NCBI RefSeq assembly: GCF_034702125.1
Contig: NC_085857.1
Span: 56,306,577 to 56,370,576, forward strand
Reading direction: 5' to 3'
DNA from: Engraulis encrasicolus
Taxonomy: Eukaryota; Chordata; Actinopteri; Clupeiformes; Engraulidae
Length of the DNA: 64,000 nucleotides
Shown: positions 10,540-23,520 of the stretch, piece by piece
Position numbering within the stretch: the stretch's first letter is position 1
Layout: every line of letters starts with the position of its first letter
Notes under the pieces: model-generated
Seen by the model: the letters and a program-made list of their open reading frames with translations, nothing else
Database searches by the model: none
Told to the model about the DNA's origin: nothing
Made by a program: the position numbers and the translations under genes

Positions 10540-11753
10540 AGTTTTAACTATAAAGGATGGTGACAAACAGAGAAACAGTATAATGTAATTTTGCTGGAAC
10601 CATTTCATATACTGCTTTGTCACCTCAGTCCCAGCACTTTACTATGCATGTACACAGTCGTAGGTGAAGAAAAAAATCTAATAAATGCGAATGTAGGAAA
10701 CGCCATGTTCTCTGCTCGCATAGGAGGAAAAAATATAGGCCTAGTCTGGCATACCCAACAGGCCTACATGTCTTTAAAATGAGCTAGGCCTACATAAATA
10801 TATAATAAACACTTCATGACAGTGATCTACATTACGCCAGGTATAGGGCTCCTACACCAAGACCTGTTTTTTTTTTTCTTTCTAAAGCGGTCCACCGGCT
10901 GGCACGTACGGACCACATTGTTGTTTGACTTGTGTGCGTGCAGAAGGCAACATTTTCCCTCCGAACTGAGATGCGCAAATCGATCGCAGATCTTATTTGA
11001 AAATGTATTGGCTGCCATTTTATGGACGTTTGTTCTATTTTCATTGGTGGCTTGGGTACGTATTGGTGTGAAAATAGACGCTTTTAAATTCTAAAGGTCG
11101 TCTAATATTCACGGAGAAAAGAGCACCAAAGCTTAATTTGGCAACCATCATTCACAACTAGCCTATGCCACAACACTCAATGACAGAGACCAAAAGATTG
11201 TCTTGTCCACATCAAAGGAGTAGCCTAATTTCCATCCTTCATTGTGAATGCTGCGTACGTGCCTGGCCGGCCGCTAGCTGTAGGCCTACTCTCTCGTGCA
11301 AATTGGGCTATGGCTGGATAAGAGCACTATGGCTTGGTGACCGTGTCGTCAAATCACTTTCGTTTAACCACCTGGCGTGGTCAAATGGGCAAGGAACACT
11401 GAACATGAATAAAAGCAGAGCTGTCACATTGGAAAGCTGTAAGTTGGAAAACTACTCTCTGTCTCCCTCTATCTCTCTGCCCGCACGGATGGCAGGCTAT
11501 TGATTAACAGCTGATAGACCTCCGTTCTGCAGGCGACGTCAAGTTTTTATAAATAACAAGGTCGTTTTATATTCACAAGAGCACCACAAATATTATGATT
11601 TCTAAGCATAATTCGGCAACCATCCTTCACAACAATGCTACAGCACTCAATAACGGAGTGTCTTGAGGAAATCCGTGAAGTCCATCCGTTACATTAGGAA
11701 TGCTGATCATCAGCCGTCAGTTGCTGACGAGAACGAAAAACAAACTATGCCTA
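10540..11753. other. Upstream region of the minus-strand gene, no gene
   Basis: Any promoter for the minus-strand gene should lie here. I see no clear TATA box. Two segments repeat each other loosely: 'gcaccaaagcttaatttggc' with 'aaccatcattcacaac' near 11130, and 'aagcataattcggcaaccat' near 11610. This is a diverged duplication of about 500 bp spacing. Confidence 0.35.
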
Positions 11754-13216
11754 TGTAGCAGGGGGAGGAGTTTGTAGCGACTACGCCACCTAGAGGCAGG
11801 GCAATTTTACCTTCAGGAAAGACCTAAACCTTAAATTAGCACAAGTTCGAAATACACAGGACAGAAACGGGATCCCAAATATAATTCTCTTTTATTGTTG
11901 TTGTACACATGTGTAAGACAAGGATATTAAAACAATGTGCAAGGTCGCAAAAAGCCCGTTCGGGCACAGTACACGGTAGCGGGGGAGAGAGAGATAGAGA
12001 GAGAGAGAGAGCGAGAGAAAGAAGGAGAGAGGAAGGAATGAACCTGGTCGTGCAGCCTGGGGCACCACTGAGATCACTAAACCTATAAGGATCTGTAGTA
12101 CTGTGTGCGCACACAAGGGATTCCTCTCACCACCAGGCTGCCGACGCACTACACTTAACGGGTTCCACTACACCAAAAAAGGGAATACAAATACGACCTC
12201 TCTCTTTCACACACATACACACCCACACACTCACACACCCTAGGCACTACCCAAACTGCTGAGGGAGGTAGCAGTTAGCGAGAGTTCCCTGATCCCACCT
12301 TAACCCAAAATAAACACAATAAATGCAAAATAAAGTAAATTAAACACACAGATAATGCACACAGTAAATGAAATGAAAAGAAGGATAAATAAACAAAATA
12401 AGCACTGCACACATATAACCCTTAGCAACAGGGCTAGCTATAGCTACTGGCACACAAATAGTTAAAGCAAGCAGCAGAGCACGCAGGCATGCGGGAGCAG
12501 GGCAAGCAAAATGGGAGCATGCAGCAAACAAAATAAAGAAAACCAAAATAAACATGCAGAAGCAAAATAACAAAACATGCAAAAGTAAATCAAATGAAAA
12601 TGAAAAGAAATAAAAACTTGGTGAATAAGCAGGCAAGGGCCCCGAAGCTGCACACCCTCAGACAAACATACAGCAGGGCAAAGGGGTAAGCGTGGCCAGC
12701 AAGCGGGGTACTTCCCCAACCCCAGCAGAGCAAAGCACAGCCAAGCAGCAGGTGAAGCAGGGGCGAAACAGATTCTAACCAAATTCTCCAGTGAAACAGC
12801 AGCCGAAGGACATGTAGGCGCACCACACTGGCTGGTTCTTGCCGGAGGGGCCGCCGATGAAAGCTCAAACAAGCGAATCACCGACACAATGTTTCCAAGG
12901 ATCGCCACGCCACACCAATTAACTCGAGCAGGCTAACTGGCCTATCAGCCAGCTCCTAGCTCCTAAGCGCCACGTAGGTTACAGTGCGATCCGAATGATC
13001 ACAAATGCAGGTGAGTAACGCCGCTCTTCGCAGTTCATCAGCGGCCCCTCTGCAACCAACTCAGCCCAGGCTCAGGCTCACGCCAAAACAATGAGTGGCA
13101 GAAACGAGACAGGAAGCAAGGGCCCATTCATATAAATAGATTATACCCGCCCACTGCTGTCAATCAGCAGCTGTCAATCACACACACTAACGTGATGGCA
13201 GGGCCAACCTGCTACA
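11754..13216 (-). mobile_element. Solo LTR, inverted orientation
   Basis: The 1463-bp block is bounded by TGTAGCAGG and its inverse CCTGCTACA, the TG...CA ends of an LTR. On the minus strand a TATA-like 'tctatttatatgaatggg' lies about 80-90 bp inside the start (13123-13140), and an AATAAA lies at 11891-11896, about 140 bp from the other end, so it reads right to left. The flanks are CCTA (11750-11753) and CCTG (13217-13220), an imperfect 4-bp duplication. No internal retrotransposon region adjoins. It shares 'ggtggcgtagtcg' near its 3' end with the solo LTR at 58822-60729. Leucine/cysteine-rich open frames inside it are not genes. Confidence 0.7.
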
Positions 13217-16159
13217 CCTGCTTTCGAAAGCGACTCCTCCCTCTGCTTTTATTTGTGTTGCTTTTGACAAGTCTGAAAACTAAATGCGGACACAGGCAGA
13301 CTCGCATTTACCTGGATTTCAGTCACAAGAGCTCCTGTCACGCACCCTCTTAAACCAGATGCAGAGCTCCACAGGTGTTTTTTTTTTGGGTTGGGTTACG
13401 CGGATGGAGATGAAGTGCTCTAAGGGGTGCGTCATGTCAAAAAGTTTGGCAAGCACTCCTCTAGTGAATAGGAGTAGGGGGAGGTGGTGGGACAATTCGG
13501 AAAGCCTTTGCGCAAGACAGGTGACAGGGAAAGGAGGGGTTTAAATATTTGCGAAGGCGGGAGCAAGTAATGACAGTGGTCAAGAATAAATCACTGAATA
13601 AGAGATAAAAAAAATAATAGCGATGATAAATTAATTGACCGATAACGTGGTGTGGTGAGATGGTGATGTTCTGAAGCCGTGTGTGCCAATAGGCCTACAA
13701 AGTGAGAGCTTGATGAGCAAGACAAATACCTGCGAGATTCGCACGCACTCTGATTCTCTCTGCTCTGCTCAGATTCTGAAGGAATGGACTGAGTTATGGT
13801 TGGGGAGGCTCTGCTTTCGATAACTGATTTCCGAATAGGCTTTGAGTAGTAGCGTCATTGTGTCCGTGATTATCAAAGGGCTGGGTGGCGGGGGCCGGAA
13901 TGAGCATATCGCAGAACTGGTGAGTTATAGTGCGTGCGGGAATAGCATTGTTTGCGAGTCTGTGCCACTCCCAGCGGTACCGTACAACTGAGCGTAAAAT
14001 CATGGTAAATGCAAAGGTATAGCTGAACAAGATAGGCGGCGGACATTAACATGTGCAGCATGCGTAACGGGTAGACCGCCAGCGGTTGAGAGAGTAACTA
14101 ACTCTGGTCTGGGAAAGAATGAGATATCACTGAAACAAGAAAGTCAAGCAGGTGGGCAATTGAGCGTGTGTTTAAGGCGTGCTGCTTCTCGGCTGAACAT
14201 CTGGCAGCGCATGTAAATCCATTATACATAAGAATAGCAGATGGTGGACGAGATATAGTAACCCTTGCGACGGTGAGGCGTAAAATATAAATCAGCTGTC
14301 AGCCGTAGAGCATGGGCCCGATCCATTGCTTTGGAGAATGATGGGTTGTTATTACAAAACTGAAAATGGAAGCATGCTCGTAAGCAGATGTCGCTTGGCC
14401 AGCAGCTGATTCTAATGTCTGAAAATGGTTAAACAGTAAAACAGAAAACTTTAGATACAGGCAGATAATTGAGTGTGGGGTGGGCTGGATTGACTGGGGA
14501 TGGTTTCTCGGAATGCTCACCGCACTCATGAATTGACTTGACTTGAAACACCTTGCACAAACATAGCTGAAGTGTTTGAAAATACAATCACGCACAAGAA
14601 TGAGTCTCAGAAGTGTTTTCGTTGGTTTACTCGATGTATTTACTGTCTGAATGCACGGTATCAGTGCGCTACTAGTGTAGATCACTCCGCCGGTATGGCA
14701 CTATAGCTCCATAACATAGCCCAAAAAGTGCATGCATCGTTATTTTAGTGCGACGGGATGCTGGTCTCGTCGAACCGTAGTGCAGTGTACTAATTTCCAA
14801 AGTGTAAAATTTAACTTAAAATTTAAGACGCAACATGTGTCTCCTCTAGCCGCCGTGTACAGCTGTTTATCTGTCATCCCCAGTCAATCGAGCCCCATGT
14901 TGATCTCGCACACCGTCCAAGGTGCAGGCGATCAAGAGCGTGTGACAGCTGTCCATGGTGCTGGCAATCAAGCGTGTGTGCAAAAATACTGGATAAGAGA
15001 AAGATTACGCAAACCACGCCCACTCAATGCAAAAGCGTGGGCTCAAGTTGGGTCTCCTAAGGGGGCGTTGTCCCCTCCTTCTTCTTCTATTTTTGAGGTG
15101 TTTGCTCAAGACGTGCGCTACCGCCATCTACAGCGCTAAGGGGACTTGATTTATTCTCAACCTCAGGACTCCGAAGGTCTCCTAACCGAAGGTCTCCTAA
15201 AGGGGCGTTCACCCGACATAAAGTGGATACCGGAAAAGAAACAAAATGACGCTTCTTGGTTAGATCCAGTTTCTTTGGTGTGTGTGTGCCGATACAGTTA
15301 ATGAAGCGATACTGTCGCTACTAAGCTGTCCTGAGCTTGTTTGATGGTGAGTGCATTGGGTGACTAATCGTGCACGGTTCCCGACGAGGTGAACTGAAGG
15401 CGAGCTGTGTTTCTGGCCCTGTAAGACAGATAACAATCCGAGGCACAATGATGAAAAAAATAAAGTAAAATAACGATTCATTCAATGAATGGATCCGAGC
15501 AGGTAACCTGCTAATACGGGTTCACATGATAACTAAGCGAGTGCGAGGAGATGTTTTGCGGTAAGATCCAGCAAGTGGGTTGAGGCAGGTTTACCGTAGG
15601 GCAGGTTTAACTCTTTAACAGTGTGTCACTTGGCTAGTACACTTGGCTGTGGGGTCGATATGGTTGGCAAATGATTGAATAGCGAGATTTAGTTGTGGTT
15701 TGAGTTTGGCACTGCGGGAAACCTGTGCGCTGAGGATACACTTTCAGAGCAGTCGGGGGAAAATGGCTGTGAGCTGTAGCACTGGGCCCGAAAAGAGACC
15801 ATGAGAGCAAGATTGACATATTTGGTTTGTGGACGTTGCCTCCGCAACATGTCTAGCCGACAGAGAGTGCAGTAAGCCAAAATAAATTTGAGCTTCAGAA
15901 TAATGTGTCCACTTGTGAAGTTGAGATTCAATCGTAGGGTTGCAGGTCTTGTGAGTAACGTGCAGAGCCAGGCGGGTACAGTCTGAAGCTCAGCTATGCT
16001 AGCATTGAGAAATTGAGTTTCAGGCTTTAAACAACTATGATAAAAGTGTCTGTGATGCTATAAGGCTGCGGAAAACAGCGATTGTGAGGTAGCCTATGAA
16101 TTAAATGAGCAGGCCTATGTTAACGCCATGCGCTTACCCATATCATCTGATAGTGTGAC
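13217..16159. other. No gene or element recognised
   Basis: Mixed-composition sequence with scattered 'taggccta' motifs. Several open frames of 60-135 codons overlap on both strands without recognisable products. A short direct repeat, 'ccgaaggtctcctaa', occurs twice near 15170-15200. Confidence 0.35.
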
Positions 16160-17543
16160 CAGGGCTCTAAATTAACTTTTTCCACCACCAGCCAATTTGG
16201 CTAGTAGACATTTTTTCTTACCAGCCAAACAGAAGGTCAACTAGCCATTTTATTTTAATCTCGCCAAAATAAACTAGGCTATGCTTTAGGCTAGTTATGT
16301 TTTTTTTTTGTTTTTTTTTAAATCATGGTTATTTCATTCAACTATTTCCACAACAGATAAACACTATAGGCCTACATACTTAACATAATAAGCATACTAT
16401 ATACACTTTTTAATTATTTTTTAACTTCTGCTTTATTTTCACCTCTGTAAACAGTGATTCACATCACTTAAGCGACACAACAGACCTTTAACATACAACC
16501 AAACACACAGCCAAACACTACAAAACCTCACATCTGCACACTCCAAGGAAGGAGAAGAGATGAGAGGAAAAGAAGAGGAGAGAGGAGGAGAGGAGAGGTC
16601 ATCAACACACACACACAACACACACACGTGCAATAATGGGTATGATGTCTGTGTGTTTATGTAGCCTATATGCTGCTATAGACACCTTCATTTCCTCCAG
16701 GAACTCTTCTCTACCATGCGCAACAAAATGACAAGAAGCACGCTATGTTTAACTAATATCACGGAAATGTTTCACGTAGCCTACTTGCACTGGCATGCAA
16801 GGTCTGCTCTTCTTTCCGATGGCGTGGGCTTTCCAACTTAAGTTGCGCCAGGACTTAAAGCATTTCAGAAGACAACTGACAGCTACGCGCACACTACTCT
16901 GACAGATAGTTCTCATCCTCTGCCCTTGTCGCAGTTTCGTTCCACATCCACTTTTTAAAAACGTCACTACTATTACTGTTATTATTACTAGTAGGCCTAT
17001 TCGCCAACACAGAATCTTGTTCTAACCACCACCACAAAACATACAAAACAGAAGTAGGCATTATCCGCGTCCTGTTATTGAAACTCTTCGGTCAGGTCCT
17101 CGCTGCTTAAAAAGGCAGCCTATTAGAGCAAGGTTCTGTGTCAGTGAGTGCTAATAGTAACAGTAGGCCTAATAGTGACGTTAAAAGTGGTGGAGCGAAA
17201 GCGACAGAAGCAGAGGAGGAGAGTTGCCTGTCAAAATAGTGTGAGCGTAGCTGACAGTAGGCTGGTCGTCTGAAATGTTTTCTGTCGTGGCGCGCGCAAC
17301 AGCAGCATGGAGTAGCCGCTGCCAGAGCTGCTTCGGAATGGGAGGCTACGTCATGACGGTAGTGTTTATGGGTAATGTAGGAAATCTCGCCGTATCGTTG
17401 TCATACAAGCAGCCGTTTACCGTTCATAATTTACTGTACTCGGGCGCTACTAGCCAAATTGGCGGGTAGGTATTTTTTTCTACTAGCCAAAATGAATTTT
17501 CACCCGTGTTTGGCGTGTTGGCGTGTGTTAATTTAGAGCCCTG
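16160..17543. mobile_element. Non-autonomous hAT-like element
   Basis: The terminal inverted repeats are CAGGGCTCTAAATTAAC on the left and its inverse on the right. Further inside, 'agccaatttggctagtag' pairs with 'actagccaaattggc'. Flanking 8-mers AGTGTGAC (16152-16159) and ATTGTGAT (from 17544) agree at 6 of 8 bases, as expected for a decayed hAT duplication. Length is 1384 bp with no transposase seen. Confidence 0.7.
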
Positions 17544-17552
17544 ATTGTGATG

Positions 17553-17901
17553 TAGGGCTGGGCAATATGACGATATATATCGTTATCGTGATATAAAAGT
17601 GTATATCGTGACCTTTCTCCTATACCGTTTATATCGTGATAGTAATTTTATCAGTTGTATACAATTGAATATCATTTAATTACATTTCATGTTGTCACAA
17701 TACACACTATAAGTTCATGTAACTGTAAAAATAACAATAAAAAGATCCATTTTACCGTTTTGCGACATGAAAAAATAAAGAGCAAATAAAGAGAATAACT
17801 GAAAACGTATGTAATTGTGCTATATCGTGATATATATCGTTATCGTGATATAAAGTAATCCATATCGTGATATAGTTTTTTTTCCATATCGCCCAGCCCT
17901 A
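17553..17901. mobile_element. Short inverted-repeat element (MITE)
   Basis: A 349-bp element begins TAGGGCTGGGCAATATGACG and ends with the inverse (CATATCGCCCAGCCCTA). Subterminal 'cgatatatatcgttatcgtg' motifs occur at both ends and give strong hairpins. The style matches short fish hAT-type MITEs. It starts 9 bp after the preceding element. Confidence 0.8.
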
Positions 17902-19208
17902 GCGTGACGGCTGAACGAGCTGATAACAGAAAAGGGGGGAAGGAAATTCCTAAGAATGTGAGTAGCCACGGTATTATTGAGTAATCTGGGGTGGCGAGAC
18001 GTGTGCAGTACTGGTGCTTTATCAAGATCAATTAAGAATCAAGAGCTTTTATTTGTCATTGGCAAACGAGTTTGACAGCGAAATTGCATTTAAGAATACA
18101 AGTATTCTCTGGTTGCTGCCCATAGGGTCAGTCACACCTCCACCACCTATAAGCTCAGTATAGTACACATCAGGGTAGGGATGAGGAGAAAAAAGGATTC
18201 TATGGCTCCACATTGTAAAATTTACAACATCAGACACAGTACCAAAACCGTTTTCATAATGATTGTGAGATTAAATAAATAATGTGTCACATAATGGCTT
18301 TTAACAATCTGTTAATGGGCTTTAGTTTTCAGTGGAATTCTAGTCATTGATTGAAGGCTAACAATAACACTGCTCTCTGGTGATGGACAGAACAACTTGA
18401 GCTTGATGATGAAGCAAGGCAGTCTTTTTTTCTGAGAATAGCCCAATAGGAGAGTAGCCCAAATATTTACAGGACAGGCTCCACAAATTTTGACCTAGAG
18501 CTAGCTCCATGGCTCTATTCAGACTGACTGTACAGCTGAGAAACCTAGAACCCATCTATCTACAGACACAGACATTAAGCTTATAGTCCATACTAGCCAC
18601 CAAAAAGACATTAATGAATTAAATTGATTTGCATTTGTAATTTGTTAAAACTAAAAGTATTTTGCATTATTATTCAGCCATGTCCAGGCATTTGCATTTT
18701 CTTTTCTTTTAAGGCAGGATTAAACACTTAGGCCTAAGTAACCAAAGATTATGCTTTTACCTCTGTTATGTATCTAACATGTCATGGTATTTCAGTCGTT
18801 GTTGCTCATATTCTGCTACACATACTTTTCTAATGCTTTTGTGATGAAATAGCCTATGTAACTACAATATTATGCATAATAATGTAATTATGTAATAAGG
18901 ATTAGCGCTATTGACACTTTGTGGTCTCCTTGGTAGGCCCTATTTGAGTTGCAAAAGTCATTCAAGTCATTCATCATTTTGACCCTGAGATGGCACCCAC
19001 ATAAGAATAAGATAAACATAACTGTAAATACTAAGCTTAAAAAGCAATGAAATTCTCGTTTCACCGTGTATCGTATAGGGTCGCGTGGACGCACCAAAAA
19101 GTTCAGGCTCAGGATTTTGTTTTGCTTTAATCCCTGCATCCTAACACAATATCTTTGAGTTTGTAAATTGGAACTCTATGTGGCATATGAGTGGTTAGAT
19201 GTCATGAC
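17902..19208. other. No gene; one dispersed repeat tail
   Basis: At about 18040-18110 is 'cttttatttgtcattggcaa' followed by 'gacagcgaaattgc', a module related to the one at 45655-45705. Nothing else is recognised. Confidence 0.4.
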
Positions 19209-19345
19209 TGCAGCATGGAGTAGTGGTTAAACAGCTAGTCCACAACCTCAAAGGTTGCAAGTTCAATTCCCAACATGGAGATAAGCTTACCTACTCATAC
19301 CACCTGGAACATGGTATGAAAATGTACAGGTGGCCACCAGACCCA
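19209..19345 (+). mobile_element. tRNA-derived SINE
   Basis: An A-box-like 'gtagtggttaaa' (from 19219) is followed about 30 bp later by a B-box-like 'aagttcaattcc', the spacing of an internal RNA polymerase III promoter. A non-tRNA body follows ('taccacctggaacatggt'). The head is diverged. Confidence 0.55.
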
Positions 19346-19390
19346 TGACTCAAGCTTTAATTCGCAATACTTTTCACATTTAATTGCGAG

Positions 19391-19800
19391 CAGTGTTAAT
19401 TTTGTCAGCTTTTTTAAATTTAGTCTTAGTCTTAGTCACAATGACGAAAATCAATTTTAGTCTTAGTCAATTTTTAGTCATTTTAGTCAACACTGTATAA
19501 AATAGAACTTCTCCACACACTTATTCTCTTTTTAACATATATCATTTGACTGTACAGAATAAACCTTCTCTGCATTTTAACATATATCACACTGTACAGA
19601 ATAAAACTTCTTCACACACTGGTTCTTCACCAGTTTAATTTCGTCAGCTTTTTAAAATTTTATCTTAGTCTTAGTCACAATGACGAAAATCAATTTTAGT
19701 CTCAGTCGTATTTAGTCATTTAGTCACTAAATGAGGAAAATCAAAAAGGGGCATTGACAAAATATTTCCGTCATAGTCAAGGTTGACAAAATTAACCCTG
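19391..19800. mobile_element. Short hAT-like element with repeated TTTAGTC motif
   Basis: The ends are CAGTGTTAATTTTGTCA and the inverse TGACAAAATTAACCCTG. The interior is full of 'tagtcttagtca' and 'gacgaaaatcaattttagtc' repeats. A half-length duplication is visible: the block at 19410-19490 recurs at 19640-19730. A clear target duplication was not found. Confidence 0.65.
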
Positions 19801-19857
19801 GAGCAAAAAAAATGCTTTGGTAAAGCAAGACAATGTTTGAGCTGCTATGGTCTAGGG

Positions 19858-20664
19858 CAGGGGTCACCAACCCGTCAATCGCAATCGACCCCAGTCGATC
19901 TTGGGCAGGAGGAAAGAAATTGGGGAATAGGCCACAGAAATATTGAAATACACTGCAGTAGCCTATCTGATTGGTGTTCATATTTGCGTCTGTATTCTGT
20001 TGCGATAGGCTAACCACAGCTTTCCCCTTGTGTTACAGGTTTATTTTCTTTCTTTCTTAAAAAAAACCTCCTGCTGTTTGTCATCTCAGAAGCCTTTTAC
20101 AAACAGCGAGTCTGTTAAGACATGTGCAGTGCAGCCAAAAAAGGGGCAGTCATCTTGTCACGGATATACATAGTATTGCCAAAATAATGTTCTGACCTTA
20201 TCTAAATCATTTGACGATATCACTCACAAGTAACTGTGTTAAAAGTAGGGGTGGGCATACATTATTTTTTTAAATCTAGATTATTCTCCCTGTAATTATG
20301 AAATTAATCTACATTAATCAATATTAAAATGGCTCATTCAGACTATGCACGCTAGCACTAGGCACGCTAGCGAAATAATGACGAAAAAAACCCTTGGGGG
20401 TTTCTTAAGACAGATGGCGCATTACACCAGAGCTCATCTCTTTTCCAAAATGCATCTCATCTTCAAAACAATGGTCATGTTGATACTTGGTGATGAAAAA
20501 AATCACTGCAATATTTGTAAAGTGTGTCGAGAACCATTTACAGTCATAAGATAGCCTAATGAAATTTCAAAATGAACAGCAGTTGTAGAGGCAAATGCAG
20601 ATAAATCTATCAAACATTTAGGCTATTTAAACAAAATGACCTCAACAATTCAGCATTTCTAATG

Positions 20665-20715
<51 letters not shown>

Positions 20716-21188
20716 AGAATCTGCCACTGGCTGTTAAAAAGAGCGGCGGCTCCTTTAAAAGAGGGAGGAGGCCTATTGTATTTCTATTTGGGCTAATGTC
20801 TTTGCCTTTGGCACCCTCATGCATTATTGTTCTTCAAGAAATAAATTAATCACGGTCATTATTCACTGTTAAGAATAAATGTGGCTTCCTTTAGAGAGAA
20901 ATGTTTTTTTTTTAATCATGTTATTTTAGTACAATTTGTGAAACGCAAGAGGGCTGACCGCTGTCCAAATCAACAACGTGATTGGTTTAGCGCATTCACG
21001 TGGTGTATCGTGACGTCAAACTCGTCATTCAGCTAAGAGGAAAATATTCCTTTTGTAAAAGTCAATTTTATATACCCTTGCATGTTTTCACGATCCAGAA
21101 CTTTCTTAATAAGTGCAACATAGCTTTGGTCAGTTCAACATCTAATGGACATCGTGTTCGGATGCTGTGGAGCAAGAATGAACGAAAA
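19858..21188. other. Repeat debris with (GA)n
   Basis: At 19858 'caggggtcaccaaccc' looks like the end of a fish hAT element whose partner is not visible. 'aggggtgggcatac' near 20249 may be another. A (GA)n tract lies at 20668-20710. No gene is supported. Confidence 0.4.
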
Positions 21189-21692
21189 TTGGGTGGCCGC
21201 GGGTCCTTAAAAAGTCTTAAAAAGTCTTAAATTCCATTTTCGCCAAATAAGGCCTTGAAAAGTCTTATTTTGTCTTAAATTTTCAACCCAAATGTCTTAA
21301 ATTTGTGGAGCTTAATTTAGGGAGGAATAATTATGTCAGCCATGTGATGAACTTCGCGACGGAAATCGGGAGTTGTAGCCATGTAGTGTAATTTAGAACG
21401 CATTATTGAATTTTATTTATTAAGTTTCATTGTGTATAGTTTTGTGTTTTCAAACGGCTACATTAATGTAAATAACCAATTGGTTTTTGTGCTTCATTTG
21501 AACCTGTGTATGATCTTGCGAGTTGGTCCTAATTTCATTTGGAAAATGGTATTGAAAAGTCTTAAAATGTCTTAATTTTGACTTGCTAAAACCTGTAAAC
21601 GCTGCGAGTTGGTCTTAATTTTATTTGGAAAATGGTATTGAAAAGTCTTAAAATGTCTTAATTTTGACTTGGTCAAACCTGTAGACACCCTG
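21189..21692. mobile_element. hAT-like MITE with AAAAGTCTTAAA repeats
   Basis: The right end 'cctgtagacaccctg' and left end 'gggtggccgcgggtcc' form imperfect inverted ends. Inside, 'aaaagtctta' occurs many times. An 86-bp unit ('gcgagttggtc', then 'ttggaaaatggtattgaaaa') is duplicated in tandem at about 21518-21685. Confidence 0.6.
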
Positions 21693-21836
21693 GGTGACCT
21701 GACGGCCTAACATGTTTATTTTTTGCGTGCGATTTTGCGTGCCTTTCAAGGTCCAGTCGTCCTTCGTGTTTTATTTGAATCTTCGCCGGGCACGCTATGC
21801 AGGCTGCGGAAAAGGGGTCTCTCTGTGTGGGCCTTA

Positions 21837-22174
21837 CCGCAGAAATACACCAGCGGCGATCTGAGCGAGTCAAGCGACGGAAGTAATTGACTTTGTATTG
21901 AGTCGCGCGACAAAAGCGATTCTGGAGACTAGAGCGATTTGCGCGACGAGCGCGACAATTTGAAGTTGAAATCTTTTCAACTTTCTATGACGCGGTTCGG
22001 CGACAAGCCGCGACAGCCAATGACTGTATAGAGGTCAGTGACCACAGCCAATGGGAATGATTGAATGCTTTGCCTTCTGCCTGTACGGACATACTCTAGT
22101 CTCCTCAATCGCTCGTATCGCTTGCTGCTGCACTCTGTCGCTTGAATCGCATCGCCGCTGGTGTATTTCTGCCG
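21837..22174. mobile_element. PIF/Harbinger-type MITE
   Basis: Inverted ends of 24 bp (GCAGAAATACACCAGCGGCG within them) enclose 338 bp and are flanked on both sides by TTA (21834-21836 and 22175-22177). The 3-bp TTA duplication is diagnostic for PIF/Harbinger. The interior has 'gcgacgagcgcgac'-like repeats and no transposase. Confidence 0.8.
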
Positions 22175-22790
22175 TTACCCAGTCGTTGAAGGCTTCCAAT
22201 TTGGCCCACCCCTCATTGAATGCAACATAGTCTTTTTGACAGGTACCGGATCCCGATTGTGGTCTTCTCCCTCATCATCCGTCTCTCCTCCCATTCCGTT
22301 TCCAAATCAACAAATCAAAATAATACAATATTTCTCTCAGTCTGCTTGACGCTGCTTGAAACCAACTATGCTAACGCACTCCTGACTTTACTTTAAAAAA
22401 GTTAGACTTCCTACCGTATAATACGAAATAGCCCTAATCATTAATCACAAGAGAGAGGTGCTTATGTTATTGGGAAAATACTGTAGGCCAAGTAGACCAT
22501 TTGGATTCCTATAAAAAATAGCACAATGTTAGCACAAATCCACATGGCTTGCTAGTTGTGATTTGGGTGTGTTAAACTGTGTGGATGTAAGTGGAATACT
22601 TGTGAATATTTAATGTAATTAAAGGGTGTTTCCCTACAACGGGAAGGCAGGGGTTGATAGACCATGCGGCCATGAGTATCTAAACATATGTCAGCAAGTA
22701 GACAGATTATATGAAGAATGTCCCAATAAAATTAAACGAATCAGCAAGCAGCAAAGGTAGGCTATGTTATGTCATTTATAAGAATTGCTT

Positions 22791-23520
22791 AACCCTCAAG
22801 CGACCGGCCTGTTTTTGCGACTAATCTGACCGAGCGGGGTCATTTATGACCCCAAGGAGTTTATATAGAAATACCACTATATAAATTATTTTTGGGGTTC
22901 ATTCAAATTTATTTACATCTTGCACATACTTGTCCCTCATCTAAAGCAAAAAAAAAATTGAATTTGAATATTTTATTGTTTTGCTAAAAATTAGTCAAAC
23001 TTACATACGTATATGCTAAATATGATGTATGCCCTCATTTGCACATCTAAAGATCAAAATACAAAAAAACCATGCAATACATTTTTCCTCTCTCAACACC
23101 AGTAATCAACTGAATAAGTTGCATGGTGATATCTATGATTTATTTTTTCCAGCCTATTCACTTACCATAATAATACAGTATGTTTATGCTAATTATGGAA
23201 ATTGCTCAAAGTGAAACTTTGGGAAACCAAGCTAAATTGTATCCATTAGGCCCATAGATGATATTTCTGTGATAAAACTTTAGGGTACTTAACATTTCTG
23301 GGTTCATGAAATCACAAGATCAGAGAATATGGTGATTTACATAGACAAAACCATGTCTCAAACATATAACCTTATGCACACTCAAAATTTCTCTGAATTT
23401 TTTTCTGGACATTTTAGCTGTGTAAAGATGTCTTCCACATGTATTAGAGCAAAGAAATGATTCAACTGATGCTTCAGCCTTTGTATAGCCATATAATAAG
23501 GACAATTCTAAAAACGCCAT
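22791..23520 (-). pseudogene. Possible piggyBac relic
   Basis: At 22791 a TTAA-type end 'ttaaccctcaagcgaccgg' is followed by a perfect hairpin motif GGGGTCATTTATGACCCC (22836-22853). On the minus strand at 23320-23520 a 66-codon frame contains LLYGYTKAEASVESF and KMSRKKFREIL, which recalls the 'MSRxRFxxIL' segment of piggyBac transposases. No further conserved transposase blocks or right end are visible, so this is a remnant at best. Confidence 0.35.

Noticed and set aside
12340..12908. Minus-strand frames of up to 148 codons
   Set aside because: They lie inside the solo LTR and are low-complexity leucine/cysteine-rich translations.
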